DNA from: Ardenticatenaceae bacterium
GTDB taxonomy: Bacteria; Chloroflexota; Anaerolineae; Promineifilales; Promineifilaceae
DNA length: 64,000 nt
Assembly (NCBI GenBank): GCA_020634435.1
Contig: JACKBS010000010.1
Span: 310,001 to 374,000, forward strand
Reading direction: 5' to 3'
Position numbers and translations under genes: made by a program. Positions 34,954 to 43,463 of this stretch are shown here, piece by piece (position 1 is the first letter of the stretch; each line of letters opens with the position of its first letter). Below the pieces are notes generated by a model. The model saw only the letters and a program-made list of their open reading frames with translations. It did not search any database and was not told where the DNA came from.

Positions 34954-35397
34954 ATGTCCCATTACAACCTTGACTACGTCCAAAAAATCCGCGACCACGG
35001 CTACCGCATGACACCCCAGCGCCAGATTGTGCTGGATACCGTTTGCGAGCAGGGCGGGCACGCCACTGCCAGCCAGATTTATGACTCTGTAAATACCCAG
35101 CAGCCGGCCATCAACCGGGCTACCGTCTACCGCATCCTGGACTTTTTCTGTGACATGCAGCTGGTAGCCAGAGCAGAAATTGGCGGCCAAACCGTCTTCG
35201 AGATCATGGGCGAGTCGCCCCACCACCACCTGGTTTGCCGTCACTGCGGCCATGTGGCTTCGCTGCCGGATTATCATTTTGCGGCGCTGGCGGATCATTT
35301 GCTGGCTGAGCATGGCTTTGAAGCAGATTTGTCTCATCTCGCCATCACTGGCATCTGCGCGGCATGTCGGCAAGAGCAGGAGAATCAAGATTTGTAA
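34954..35397 (+). CDS. Fur-family metalloregulator
   Basis: A 147-residue regulator with the Fur winged helix (GYRMTPQRQIVLDTV, INRATVYRILDFF), a histidine cluster (HHH 90-92) and structural zinc CxxC pairs C95/C98 and C135/C138. It precedes nickel/cobalt importer genes, so a Nur- or Zur-like nickel or zinc response is plausible; the residues do not settle which metal. A Fur-box-like site lies upstream. Confidence 0.92.
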   Translation: MSHYNLDYVQKIRDHGYRMTPQRQIVLDTVCEQGGHATASQIYDSVNTQQPAINRATVYRILDFFCDMQLVARAEIGGQTVFEIMGESPHHHLVCRHCGHVASLPDYHFAALADHLLAEHGFEADLSHLAITGICAACRQEQENQDL

Positions 35398-35446
35398 GTG
35401 GGTAATTGGGTAATTTTGACATCGCGAATTACTCAATCACCCAATT
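35398..35446. repeat. Inverted quasi-tandem repeat GGGTAATTGGGTAATT
   Basis: GTGGGTAATTGGGTAATT (35398-35415) is inverted, with mismatches, against AATTACTCAATCACCC (35427-35442). It lies between the regulator stop and the cbiM ribosome binding site and may be a terminator or attenuator. Confidence 0.55.
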
Positions 35447-35465
35447 CCAAAAGGAGAATCAGGTT

Positions 35466-36407
35466 ATGTATCCACTTTTTTGGGCAGCTATCCAACTTAT
35501 GCATATTCCCGATGGTTTTTTGAACTTGCCAATTTCGGCTATTTGCTGGGTCGCCACGCTGATCGTGCTCTATTTTGCCGTCCGGCAGGCGCAGCAAGAG
35601 TTTGATGAGCGATTGATCCCGCTGGCAGGCATCATGGCCGCGTTTATTTTTGCTGGGCAGATGTTGAACTTCCCGGTGGCGGGTGGTACGTCGGGGCACC
35701 TGATTGGGGCGACCCTGGCGTTTATTGTGCTAGGCCCGTGGGTGGGTACGTTGGCGATGACGGCCGTTGTGAGTCTACAGGCGCTCATCTTCCAAGATGG
35801 CGGCCTGGTGGTCATGGGGGCAAACATCCTGGTGATGGGTATTGTGCCCGGATTTGTGGGCTACGGCATTTATCAGATGGTGAAAAATCAGTCACGCGGG
35901 GTGAAGTTGGGGGTAACGGCCGTTGCTGCCTGGTTGTCTGTCATGCTGGCCGCGCTCACTGTTGCGCTCCTGCTTGGCTTTAGCGGCACCACCTCTTTGA
36001 GCGTGGCCATCCCCGCCATGCTTGGTGTCCATGCGCTCATTGGCATTGGCGAAGCGCTGATCACCGTAGCGGCCCTCAGCTTCATCATGCAAACCCGGCC
36101 AGAACTGCTGAGCGATACAACTCCGGCGGGCAGCGGGAAATGGATCGTGGCGGGCATTTTGTTGGCGGTGGTCGTAGTGCTGTTCTCGCCCTTCGCTTCT
36201 GGTTCCCCCGACGGCCTGGAGTGGGTTGCCGAGCAGTCTGGCTTCCTCGGCAGCGCCCTGGATGCACCCTTCCAATTGCTGCCAGATTACACCATCCCTG
36301 GTCTCGGTGAAACCGGTCTCTCCACGATTGTGGCTGGGCTTGTAGGAGCACTGGTTGTGGCGGGAATCACCATTGGATTAGGGCGCTTGCTGCGCCGTAA
36401 GGCATAA
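35466..36407 (+). CDS. cbiM: CbiM/NikM substrate-binding membrane subunit with PDGLE domain
   Basis: A 313-residue ECF-type nickel/cobalt S-component. It carries the metal-site sequence MHIPDGFL near the N-terminus, about seven transmembrane helices, and a C-terminal PDGLE domain (SPDGLEWVAEQSGF) flanked by helices that replaces a separate CbiN/NikN. The chosen ATG has AAGGAG upstream, but this adds 11 residues before the MHI that normally forms the N-terminus and binds the metal. ATG 35499 would give the canonical end but lacks a good ribosome site. Confidence 0.9.
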   Translation: MYPLFWAAIQLMHIPDGFLNLPISAICWVATLIVLYFAVRQAQQEFDERLIPLAGIMAAFIFAGQMLNFPVAGGTSGHLIGATLAFIVLGPWVGTLAMTAVVSLQALIFQDGGLVVMGANILVMGIVPGFVGYGIYQMVKNQSRGVKLGVTAVAAWLSVMLAALTVALLLGFSGTTSLSVAIPAMLGVHALIGIGEALITVAALSFIMQTRPELLSDTTPAGSGKWIVAGILLAVVVVLFSPFASGSPDGLEWVAEQSGFLGSALDAPFQLLPDYTIPGLGETGLSTIVAGLVGALVVAGITIGLGRLLRRKA

Positions 36408-36413
36408 AATCGC

Positions 36414-37211
36414 ATGCACGTCAGCACATTTGACCGGTACAAGCACGGCACCAGCTTCATTCACCGCCTTGACCCACGCGTCAAGGTCGTCCTGACGCTT
36501 CTTTTCATTGTGTCCAATGTTCTCCTTAAAGATGGCGCGTGGATTGCTTTTGTTGCTGGTTGGTTAGCCTTGCTGGTAGCCAACCGGGCGGCCAATTTTT
36601 CCTTTGGCTACCTGTTTAAACGTTCGTTTATTGCCCTGCCGTTTGCCCTGGCGGCGATCACCGTCATTTTTGTGCAGCCCGGCAATCCGCTCACCAGTTG
36701 GACCTGGGGCAGCCGCACCATCACCATTACCGATGCGGGCGTGGTGCGCTTTGCCAGCATCGTCATTCGCAGTTGGCTGTCGGTGCAGGCGGCCATTTTG
36801 CTCACGGCCACAACCCAATTCCCAGACATGATGCACGCTTTGCGCCACCTCAAGGTCCCGGCCATTTTGATCTCGATCATCAGTTTCATGTATCGCTACC
36901 TATTTGTGCTGGTGGATGAGGCAATGCGGCTGATGCGGGCACGGGAAGCACGCAGCGCCCGGCTGGTGAATGATGGTAAACACGGGGGCACGGTGCTTTG
37001 GCGCGCCCAAGTGGCGGGTAGCATGGTAGGCCAACTGTTTGTGCGCAGCTTTGAGCGCAGCGACAAGGTGTACAACGCCATGCTGGCCCGTGGTTATCGT
37101 GGCCAGCTGCTGACGATGAATCCGCACGTGATGACGCAGCCAGATTGGCTATTTTTGGCGCTGGGTGTGGGCATGATTGTGGTTTTGCAGGTGATCGGGC
37201 GATTGTTTTAA
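36414..37211 (+). CDS. cbiQ: ECF transporter transmembrane subunit CbiQ/EcfT
   Basis: A 265-residue protein with about five to six transmembrane helices and the coupling region MRLMRAREARSARLV, the Ala-Arg-Gly-type EcfT motif that contacts the ATPases. It follows cbiM by 6 bases. Together with CbiM and CbiO it forms an energised Ni2+ or Co2+ importer. Confidence 0.9.
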   Translation: MHVSTFDRYKHGTSFIHRLDPRVKVVLTLLFIVSNVLLKDGAWIAFVAGWLALLVANRAANFSFGYLFKRSFIALPFALAAITVIFVQPGNPLTSWTWGSRTITITDAGVVRFASIVIRSWLSVQAAILLTATTQFPDMMHALRHLKVPAILISIISFMYRYLFVLVDEAMRLMRAREARSARLVNDGKHGGTVLWRAQVAGSMVGQLFVRSFERSDKVYNAMLARGYRGQLLTMNPHVMTQPDWLFLALGVGMIVVLQVIGRLF

Positions 37212-37252
37212 TTTCAAAAATGATTGTGGTGCTTTAGCAAAATGACCTAGCC

Positions 37253-37349
37253 TGTCATTTCGAGCCGTTCTTTGGCGAGAAATCCTTCGACTATAGAGAA
37301 TTTTTCACTCTAGCTGGGGGAAAGATTTCTCACTTCGTTCGAAATGACA
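37253..37349. repeat. MITE-like element with TGTCATTTCGA termini
   Basis: Perfect 11-base terminal inverted repeats, TGTCATTTCGA (37253-37263) and TCGAAATGACA (37339-37349). GAGAAATCCTTCGAC and GATTTCTCACTTCG inside extend the imperfect pairing. This type of repeat is widely scattered in environmental genomes. Here it separates cbiQ from cbiO. Confidence 0.75.
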
Positions 37350-37393
37350 ATTCGAGAAAAATTGTTTTGCCGAGGTGATTTTTAGGAGTTTTT

Positions 37394-38170
37394 ATGCCAA
37401 TTGTTCATGAATCTGAGGTGATACGGCCGTCTGCCAATGGCCACGTTCAACCGACGCTAGAGGTCACCAATCTGAGCTTTGCTTACCCGGACGGCCATCA
37501 GGCGCTGCACGACGTTGGTTTTTCCATTGGCGCGGGCGAGAAGGTGGCGCTGGTCGGGCCAAACGGAGCGGGTAAAAGTACACTGATGCTGCACCTCAAT
37601 GGCCTGCTTCACGGCCACGGCACGTTGGCTGTGGCGGGTTTGCCCATCGCCAAAGAAAACCTGCCGCTGATCCGCAGCAAGGTGGGCATGGTGTTCCAAA
37701 ACCCAGACGATCAGCTCTTTTCGCCCACCGTGTTTGATGATGTGGCTTTTGGCCCACTGCACATGGGTTACCCGGAAGAAGAAGTTCGGCAGCGGGTGGC
37801 TCGTGCGCTGGCGCAAGTCAACATGGCTGAATTTGAAAAGCGGTTGTCTCACCATCTGAGCATTGGTCAGAAAAAGCGGGTGGCCATAGCCACGGTGTTG
37901 TCCATGGACCCGGAAATTTTGGTGCTGGATGAGCCGTCAGCGGGGCTAGACCCACGGGCGCGGCGGTCGCTTATCAACCTGCTGCGTGAGCTACCGTTGA
38001 CGATGCTCGTCTCCACGCACGATATGCTGTTGGTGCAGGAACTATTCCCGCGCATGATTGTGATGGATGAGGGGCGCGTGGTGGCCGATGGGGAAACGGC
38101 CGTACTTCTCAACGACGTTTCCTTTTTGGAAGGGCATGGCCTGGAGATGCCGGTAATCGGTGAGCGGTAA
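37394..38170 (+). CDS. cbiO: ECF transporter ATPase CbiO
   Basis: A 258-residue ABC ATPase with Walker A GPNGAGKST, Q-loop VFQNPDDQLF (typical of ECF ATPases), signature LSIGQKKRVAIA, Walker B ILVLDEP and the H-loop VSTHD. It powers the CbiM/CbiQ importer. It is separated from cbiQ by 182 bases holding a MITE-like repeat, which might weaken operon continuity. Confidence 0.93.
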   Translation: MPIVHESEVIRPSANGHVQPTLEVTNLSFAYPDGHQALHDVGFSIGAGEKVALVGPNGAGKSTLMLHLNGLLHGHGTLAVAGLPIAKENLPLIRSKVGMVFQNPDDQLFSPTVFDDVAFGPLHMGYPEEEVRQRVARALAQVNMAEFEKRLSHHLSIGQKKRVAIATVLSMDPEILVLDEPSAGLDPRARRSLINLLRELPLTMLVSTHDMLLVQELFPRMIVMDEGRVVADGETAVLLNDVSFLEGHGLEMPVIGER

Positions 38171-38220
38171 TCAGTAATCGGTTTTTCACCGATTACCGAT
38201 AACGGATTACCGATTACCTA
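38166..38220. terminator. Bidirectional inverted repeat between cbiO and prfC
   Basis: GGTAATCAGTAATCGGT and ACCGATTACCGAT...GGATTACC form inverted arms around TTTTTC between two convergent genes, a natural bidirectional terminator. The arms are reiterations of a GTAATCG unit, as in the repeats at 12.6, 35.4 and 56.9 kb. Confidence 0.6.
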
Positions 38221-38222
38221 AA

Positions 38223-39827
38223 TTACTGGATACTGAGAAACTGAATATCTGGGTACTTCTCGCTGTAGAAACTAAGCTCATGGGGGGACGAGAAGAGGGC
38301 CACGAGACGGCCGTCTAAATCCTCGGTACGCATCATGCCATAGCGCCAGGGGAGCTGGTCGATTTGCTCTTTTGGCCCTTCCACCCAGCGGGAGAGCTGG
38401 TGGGGCAGCATTTCTAGCTTGGTTTTGACGTTGTACTCATTTTCCAGCCGCGCTTGCACCACCTCGAACTGCAACACACCCACCACCGCCAAAATCGGAT
38501 CGCGCCGCGTGGCGTCGGTTTCGTACAAAACCTGCATGGCACCTTCGGATTCTAGCTGATGGATGCCTTTGAGGAACTGCTTCTGCTTGCCCACGTCGAG
38601 GTTGACCAGCCGCGCATAATGTTCGGCGGCAAAGCGGGGAATTGGGTCAAAGCTAAACTCACCGTCGCTGCTAATCGTGTCACCGATGCCAAATTCGCGG
38701 TTGCCGGGCAGGCCGATGATGTCGCCTGCATACGCTTCATCGACCACGGCCCGCTCATCGGCGAAGAAGGTGTAGGTGCGTGACAGCTTGAGCAGCTTGC
38801 CCGTTTTGGGATGCTTCACCTGGACGTTACGCTCGAAACGGCCGCTGCAAATCCGCAAAAATGCCACGCTGTCCCGATGCCGGGGGTCCATGTTGGCTTG
38901 AATCTTAAACACAAAGCCAGAAAAGCCGGGCGAAACCGGATCAATTTCGCCAACGTCGCTGGGGTAAGCGCTGGGGGCGGGGGCCATCTTGATAAAATCG
39001 TCCAAGAACAGCTGGACGCCAAAATTGGTTAATGCGCTGCCAAAGTAAACGGCCGTTTGCTCCCCCGCCAAAAACTTCTCATGATCGTACTCAGCCAACT
39101 CATCCAGCAGGCCAATGTTTAGGTGCAATTCCTCAAATTGGGAACTACTGAGTCCTGCCTCAATGCGCGAATCGTCCAGCGAAGTGATGTACTCTGGCGA
39201 GATGGTCTGGTTGTGCGCCGTGCGGTCGAAGAGATGCACGTCTTCTGTTTTGCGATCATACACGCCCATAAACGTGTCGCCGTCGCCGATGGGCCAATTC
39301 ATGGGTACGGGCTGCATTTTTAGCACCGTTTCTACCTCGTCCAGCAATCCTAGCGGATCCTCTGCTGGACGGTCCATCTTGTTGATGAAGGTAAACACCG
39401 GAATCCCCCGCCGCCGACACACCTCAAACAGCTTGAGCGTTTGTTCTTCCACACCTTTGGCCGCGTCCAAAACCATCACCGCGCAGTCCGCGGCCGTTAG
39501 CGTGCGGTATGTGTCCTCAGAAAAGTCCTGATGGCCGGGCGTATCCAGCAAATTGACCACATGCCCCTTGTACGGGAACTGCAGCACAGTGGAGGTAATG
39601 GAGATGCCGCGCTCCTGCTCCATCTGCATCCAATCGGAAGTGGCAGAGCGTTGGTTGCGCCGCGCCCGCACACTGCCCGCCAAATGAATGGCGTTACCGT
39701 ACAGCAGTAGCTTTTCGGTTAGCGTTGTCTTCCCCGCATCGGGGTGAGAAATAATGGCAAACGTGCGCCGCGCACTGATCTGCTTTTTTAGCGTTTCCGG
39801 GTTGATAATGGTTGCTTCTTCACTCAT
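38223..39827 (-). CDS. prfC: Peptide chain release factor 3
   Basis: A 534-residue translational GTPase that recycles RF1/RF2. G1 SHPDAGKTT, switch region MEQERGISIT, G3 DTPGHQDF and G4 NKMDR are all intact, followed by the RF3-specific domains (GSALTNFGVQLFLDDF and the LEVLPHQLSRWVEG-like end). Length matches the family. ATG 39827 (MSEEATI) is preferred over an upstream GTG-type start nine codons earlier. Confidence 0.96.
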   Translation of the reverse strand: MSEEATIINPETLKKQISARRTFAIISHPDAGKTTLTEKLLLYGNAIHLAGSVRARRNQRSATSDWMQMEQERGISITSTVLQFPYKGHVVNLLDTPGHQDFSEDTYRTLTAADCAVMVLDAAKGVEEQTLKLFEVCRRRGIPVFTFINKMDRPAEDPLGLLDEVETVLKMQPVPMNWPIGDGDTFMGVYDRKTEDVHLFDRTAHNQTISPEYITSLDDSRIEAGLSSSQFEELHLNIGLLDELAEYDHEKFLAGEQTAVYFGSALTNFGVQLFLDDFIKMAPAPSAYPSDVGEIDPVSPGFSGFVFKIQANMDPRHRDSVAFLRICSGRFERNVQVKHPKTGKLLKLSRTYTFFADERAVVDEAYAGDIIGLPGNREFGIGDTISSDGEFSFDPIPRFAAEHYARLVNLDVGKQKQFLKGIHQLESEGAMQVLYETDATRRDPILAVVGVLQFEVVQARLENEYNVKTKLEMLPHQLSRWVEGPKEQIDQLPWRYGMMRTEDLDGRLVALFSSPHELSFYSEKYPDIQFLSIQ

Positions 39828-39840
39828 TTGATTATTTCTT

Positions 39841-39974
39841 GCCACAGAGGGCACAGAGAATTTTAATTTCCTGGGTGACCCTAAGGGTTTGCCACTTCCA
39901 GAGGCAAATTAGTAAAGTTCCAAACCCTTAGGGTCTGTATCGTTACACCCTTCTTCCTCTGTGTTCTCTGTGGC
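39841..39974. repeat. Nested inverted repeats upstream of prfC
   Basis: Outer arms GCCACAGAGGGCACAGAGAA (39841-39860) and TTCCTCTGTGTTCTCTGTGGC (39954-39974) are imperfect inverted copies. Inside them lies a perfect 15-base inverted repeat, GACCCTAAGGGTTTG (39877-39891) and CAAACCCTTAGGGTC (39921-39935). The arrangement suggests one element inserted in another. Confidence 0.75.
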
Positions 39975-40107
39975 TAATTCCGCATTTGCATAAAAAACGG
40001 CCACAACAAGTTTGCGTTGTGACCGCGATGATCTTCAATTTTTTACCAGTCATTCTATGCTGATAAGCATACCACAATCACGAAATTTGGCATTTTTTGC
40101 AATACTA

Positions 40108-40172
40108 TTTCCCCGGAAAATGTTCGAGGGGAAGTCTAATCGCAGGTGATTTTCCGGGGAAATGGGTCACGC
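40108..40172. repeat. MITE-like inverted repeat, TTTCCCCGGAAAATG family, copy 2
   Basis: TTTCCCCGGAAAAT and ATTTTCCGGGGAAA are perfect 14-base inverted arms. The order arm, GTTCG, GGGG, arm, GGGTCA parallels the copy at 15598-15668. Confidence 0.7.
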
Positions 40173-40190
40173 TTAGGTTGCTATCATCTT

Positions 40191-40292
40191 TTGTTTACAC
40201 CTTGTTTACACTTGCTGGCTACTATACTGGCATAAACATTTCCTCCTCCTTCAACTGGACGGCTCCGCAAGAATTCTTGCGGAGCCGTTTTC
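40191..40292 (+). ncRNA. Putative short regulated transcript with terminator
   Basis: Two direct copies of TTGTTTACAC (40191-40200 and 40202-40211, 11-base period) precede TATACT (40223-40228). A transcript starting near 40235 would carry TTTCCTCCTCCTTC, complementary to Shine-Dalgarno sequences. It would end at the perfect 30-base palindrome 40259-40288 followed by TTTTC. It encodes no evident protein. Promoter and RNA are predictions. Confidence 0.35.
40259..40288. terminator. Perfect-palindrome hairpin terminator
   Basis: ACGGCTCCGCAAGAA and its exact reverse complement form a 30-base palindrome followed on the plus strand by TTTTC, an intrinsic-terminator shape. On the minus strand it lies about 60 bases beyond the VWA gene stop but lacks a U-run. 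Confidence 0.7.
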
Positions 40293-40349
40293 AGTTTATG
40301 CGCTTTTTTGTATGTAGCCGCAGATTCTTTCTGCGCTTTTTCACGGAGG

Positions 40350-42017
40350 TTACTGGCTGTAGGAAATCAGACCGGCTAATTCCCACACATCTTCATTATT
40401 CATTTGCGAGGCGAGGCGCTCGGCGCGGATTTGCAGGTCGCGCATGTTGAAGCCTTCAACCCAGTAGCTGTGGCGCAGCAGTTCAGCGTATTGGCTGACG
40501 ACGACGGCCAGCTGGTAGTGCAGCGGCGCACTGTCGAAGGAAGTGGACAGATTATCGGTGGTGAAGACGCCGTTGATCTCTTTCACCACGCGAGTGTCGG
40601 GGTCTTGCCAGCGCAGGTTGACGGTGGCGATGCGGCCCTGCGCGCCAGGGACCAACTGCACGGCGTAGATGGCAGCGGCTGTGTGCCCGGCTCCAAATTC
40701 AGCGGCGTCAATCGTGTCGTTGCGGAAATCTTCGTCGGCGATGGCCCGGTTTTCGTAGCCGATGAGCCGGTACTGCTGCACGACGTTGCGGTCGAACTCC
40801 ACCTGGATTTTGGCGTCCAGACCAATCACTTGCAGGGTGGACATGATATTATCAACGAACAGGTCTTGTGCTTCTTCCAGCGTGTCGATGTAGCCGTAGT
40901 TGCCGTCGCCCTGGTCGGCTAATTGTTCCATCATCACGTCGTTGTAGTTGCCCAGGCCAAAGCCGATGGTGGTGAGCTGGATGCCGGAATCGGCGTAGCC
41001 GCGAATCTGGGCGGCGATGTCATCGGCGCTGGTGCTGCCCACGTTGGCCACGCCGTCGCTGGCCAGGATGACGCGGTTGATGCCATCGGCTTTGTAAGCA
41101 AGGTTGGCCATTTGGTAGCCGAGCAGTAAACCCGCTTCCAGATTGGTCGAGCCTTCGGTCTCCAGACCGTTGATGGCTCGCATGATGGTGCGGCGGTCGG
41201 AGCCGTTGGTGGGGGCGAGCACCACGCGGGCATCGGAACCGTAGACGACGATGGCGATGGTGTCGTCGGCGCGCATCCGGTCCACCAGGATTTCCAGTGA
41301 CTGTTTCACCAGGCCGAGGCGATTTTCCTGGGCCATTGAGCCAGAGACATCAATCACAAAGACCAGGTTGGCAGACGGCCGTACTTCCTCAGACGTCTCG
41401 TACCCCTGCACGCCAATGCGCAAGAAATAGGTGCCATCGGTGTGGAATGGACTGGGGGCACCGTCGGCATACACGGCAAAGGCGGTGTTCGGTGGAATCT
41501 GGTAGCCCTGGTCAAACGAATTCACAAATTCCTCAACGCGGACCGATTCGGGTGGCGGCATCAGGCCATCTTGCAGGTAGCGACGGGCGACGTTGTACGA
41601 GCCCGTATCGACATCCAGCGAAAAGGTGGACAGGTTATCCACGCCGGTGAGGATGTAGGGATTGACACCGTACTCCTCAAAAAACATGGCTGACGGCGTA
41701 ATGGCTGGCCGGGGCACAATGACGGTTTCCGGTGCGGCGGTGGCTACGGGCGGCAGCGGCTCGATGCTGGTGGAGGGCGCGGCTTCGCTGGCGCTGTCGT
41801 ACTCTTCGGTTGTTACGACTTCATATTCTTCATAGACGCCGGTATCGCCAACATCGGCCGTTTCATCGTAAGTGGAAATGGGGGGGAGGCCGTGGCCATT
41901 CTCCCCAGGTTGTTCCACGGCAATGGGTTGGGTTTCTGGAGCACTGCCACCGCAAGCAGCAAGCAGTAGGATGGCAACGAGTAAGAACAAAATGGCGCGT
42001 TTGGTATACGTGTTCAT
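40350..42017 (-). CDS. VWA-domain lipoprotein (YfbK-like)
   Basis: A 555-residue lipoprotein with signal peptide and lipobox ending at Cys22 (LLLAAC). A low-complexity linker follows, then a YfbK-type N-terminal segment (TFSLDVDTGSYNVARRYL). The VWA domain has an intact MIDAS: DVSGS, the Thr in STNLEAG and Asp in LASDGVAN. A C-terminal DUF3520-like part ends the protein. It is an outer-surface metal-dependent adhesion or complex-assembly protein in this family. Length and domain order are typical. Confidence 0.93.
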   Translation of the reverse strand: MNTYTKRAILFLLVAILLLAACGGSAPETQPIAVEQPGENGHGLPPISTYDETADVGDTGVYEEYEVVTTEEYDSASEAAPSTSIEPLPPVATAAPETVIVPRPAITPSAMFFEEYGVNPYILTGVDNLSTFSLDVDTGSYNVARRYLQDGLMPPPESVRVEEFVNSFDQGYQIPPNTAFAVYADGAPSPFHTDGTYFLRIGVQGYETSEEVRPSANLVFVIDVSGSMAQENRLGLVKQSLEILVDRMRADDTIAIVVYGSDARVVLAPTNGSDRRTIMRAINGLETEGSTNLEAGLLLGYQMANLAYKADGINRVILASDGVANVGSTSADDIAAQIRGYADSGIQLTTIGFGLGNYNDVMMEQLADQGDGNYGYIDTLEEAQDLFVDNIMSTLQVIGLDAKIQVEFDRNVVQQYRLIGYENRAIADEDFRNDTIDAAEFGAGHTAAAIYAVQLVPGAQGRIATVNLRWQDPDTRVVKEINGVFTTDNLSTSFDSAPLHYQLAVVVSQYAELLRHSYWVEGFNMRDLQIRAERLASQMNNEDVWELAGLISYSQ

Positions 42018-42195
42018 GATGGGTTCCTTTTAACGAGAATCTGGATTTATTAAGTTTTGGCGTTTTGGTGTATACACTTGGTTGTAGAACGACGGCCGTT
42101 TCCAATTTGTTCCCGTGTTTCAGAAAAAAGCGCAAAGTGATAAGTAAACAGTGAAAAGTGGCCCTTGTTGCGCGTTTCCACCGTAGAATGGGCCG

Positions 42196-43458
42196 ATGAT
42201 TTTGCACTTACGACCAATTGTTTTTTGTGTGCTTGTGCTGGGCTTGTTTGGTTGTGCCAAAGATGTGCCTACACCAACGGCCGTTCCCACCTCCGCCTCG
42301 TCCGCAACAGCCACACCTGAGGTTTTGGCGCTGGAAACGGCCGTACCGCCAACGCCAACCTTTGTACCGATCCAAACACCAGCCTTGACTCCCACGCCCG
42401 CCTATCCGCCTTATGACGGGCCAGTGCTGAACCGCAGCGATATTGGCGTGCAGGTCTATTTGCACCGCGTGGATGTGCCCGCATTGATTGCCCAGTTGAA
42501 GGAGCTAGATGTGGGCTGGGTGAAAGTTCAGGTTTCCTGGAAGCTGTACCAGCCGTACCCGGACCAATATTCTGAGGAGCGATTTGCCGATCTGGATGCC
42601 CTCGTGACACAAGCCAATGCTGCGGGCCTGCGCGTGATGTTGGGTGTGGCCAAAGCGCCGGAATGGAGCCGACCCACCACCGAGCTGGATGGACCACCAG
42701 TGGACTATGATTTGTATCGCCAATTTTTGCGGCTGCTGGCGCAGCGATACCAGGGGCAGGTGGCCGCCTACGAGCTGTGGAACGAGCCAAATTTGCAGCG
42801 TGAGTGGAACGGTGTGCCGCTCGATGCGGCGGCGCTGGTTGAGCTCATTCGCGCAGGGGCCGAGGGGGTGCGCGCAGGCGATCCGGCCGCGCTGTTGATC
42901 AGTGGGGCACCGGCGGTAACGGGGATTAATGATGGCATGACGGCCGTTGACGACCGGGTCTATTTTCGTGGCATGCTGGCCGCTGGTGTGGCCGAGGTGG
43001 TGGACGGCTTTGGCGTGCATCCTTACGGTTGGGCCAATCCGCCGGACGCAACGTTTGCCAACCCGGATACGGCCGTTCCGACCCACAACAACCATCCCAG
43101 CTTCTTTTTCCAGGATACGTTGCACGATTCTCACGAATTGCTAGACGAATTTGGCGCGGCTGACAAGCAGCTGTGGGTGACTGAATTTGGTTGGGGTAGC
43201 TTTGAGGCATTTGGCCAGGGACCACCTGCGGGAGCGGAGTTCATGAATAACGTGAGCGAGTGGCAGCAAGCCACGTACACGCAGCGGGCCTTCGCGCTGG
43301 CGCACGATTGGCCCTGGGTTGGCCCGATGATGTTGTGGAATTTGAACTTTGCGCCCTGGCTCGGCCCTGAATTTAGCGAGTCTGGCTACAGCCTGCTGCG
43401 CCCCGATGGCTCGCCGCGCCCATCGTTTTTTGCCGTGGCTGACTTGCCCAAGCAGTGA
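42196..43458 (+). CDS. Clan-A-like glycoside hydrolase lipoprotein
   Basis: A 420-residue lipoprotein (Cys20 in LGLFGC) with a Thr/Pro linker and a TIM-barrel glycosidase-like domain. Glu197 in AYELWNEPN fits the acid/base and Glu330 in LWVTEFGW fits the nucleophile of GH39/GH5-type enzymes. It should act on an extracellular glycan; the substrate is unknown. The ATG lies right after the half repeat at 42137. It is convergent with greA. Confidence 0.85.
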   Translation: MILHLRPIVFCVLVLGLFGCAKDVPTPTAVPTSASSATATPEVLALETAVPPTPTFVPIQTPALTPTPAYPPYDGPVLNRSDIGVQVYLHRVDVPALIAQLKELDVGWVKVQVSWKLYQPYPDQYSEERFADLDALVTQANAAGLRVMLGVAKAPEWSRPTTELDGPPVDYDLYRQFLRLLAQRYQGQVAAYELWNEPNLQREWNGVPLDAAALVELIRAGAEGVRAGDPAALLISGAPAVTGINDGMTAVDDRVYFRGMLAAGVAEVVDGFGVHPYGWANPPDATFANPDTAVPTHNNHPSFFFQDTLHDSHELLDEFGAADKQLWVTEFGWGSFEAFGQGPPAGAEFMNNVSEWQQATYTQRAFALAHDWPWVGPMMLWNLNFAPWLGPEFSESGYSLLRPDGSPRPSFFAVADLPKQ

Positions 43459-43463
43459 TTTGT

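Noticed and set aside
34852..35436. Minus-strand frame over the Fur-family gene
   Set aside because: Antisense shadow of a gene with intact metal motifs.
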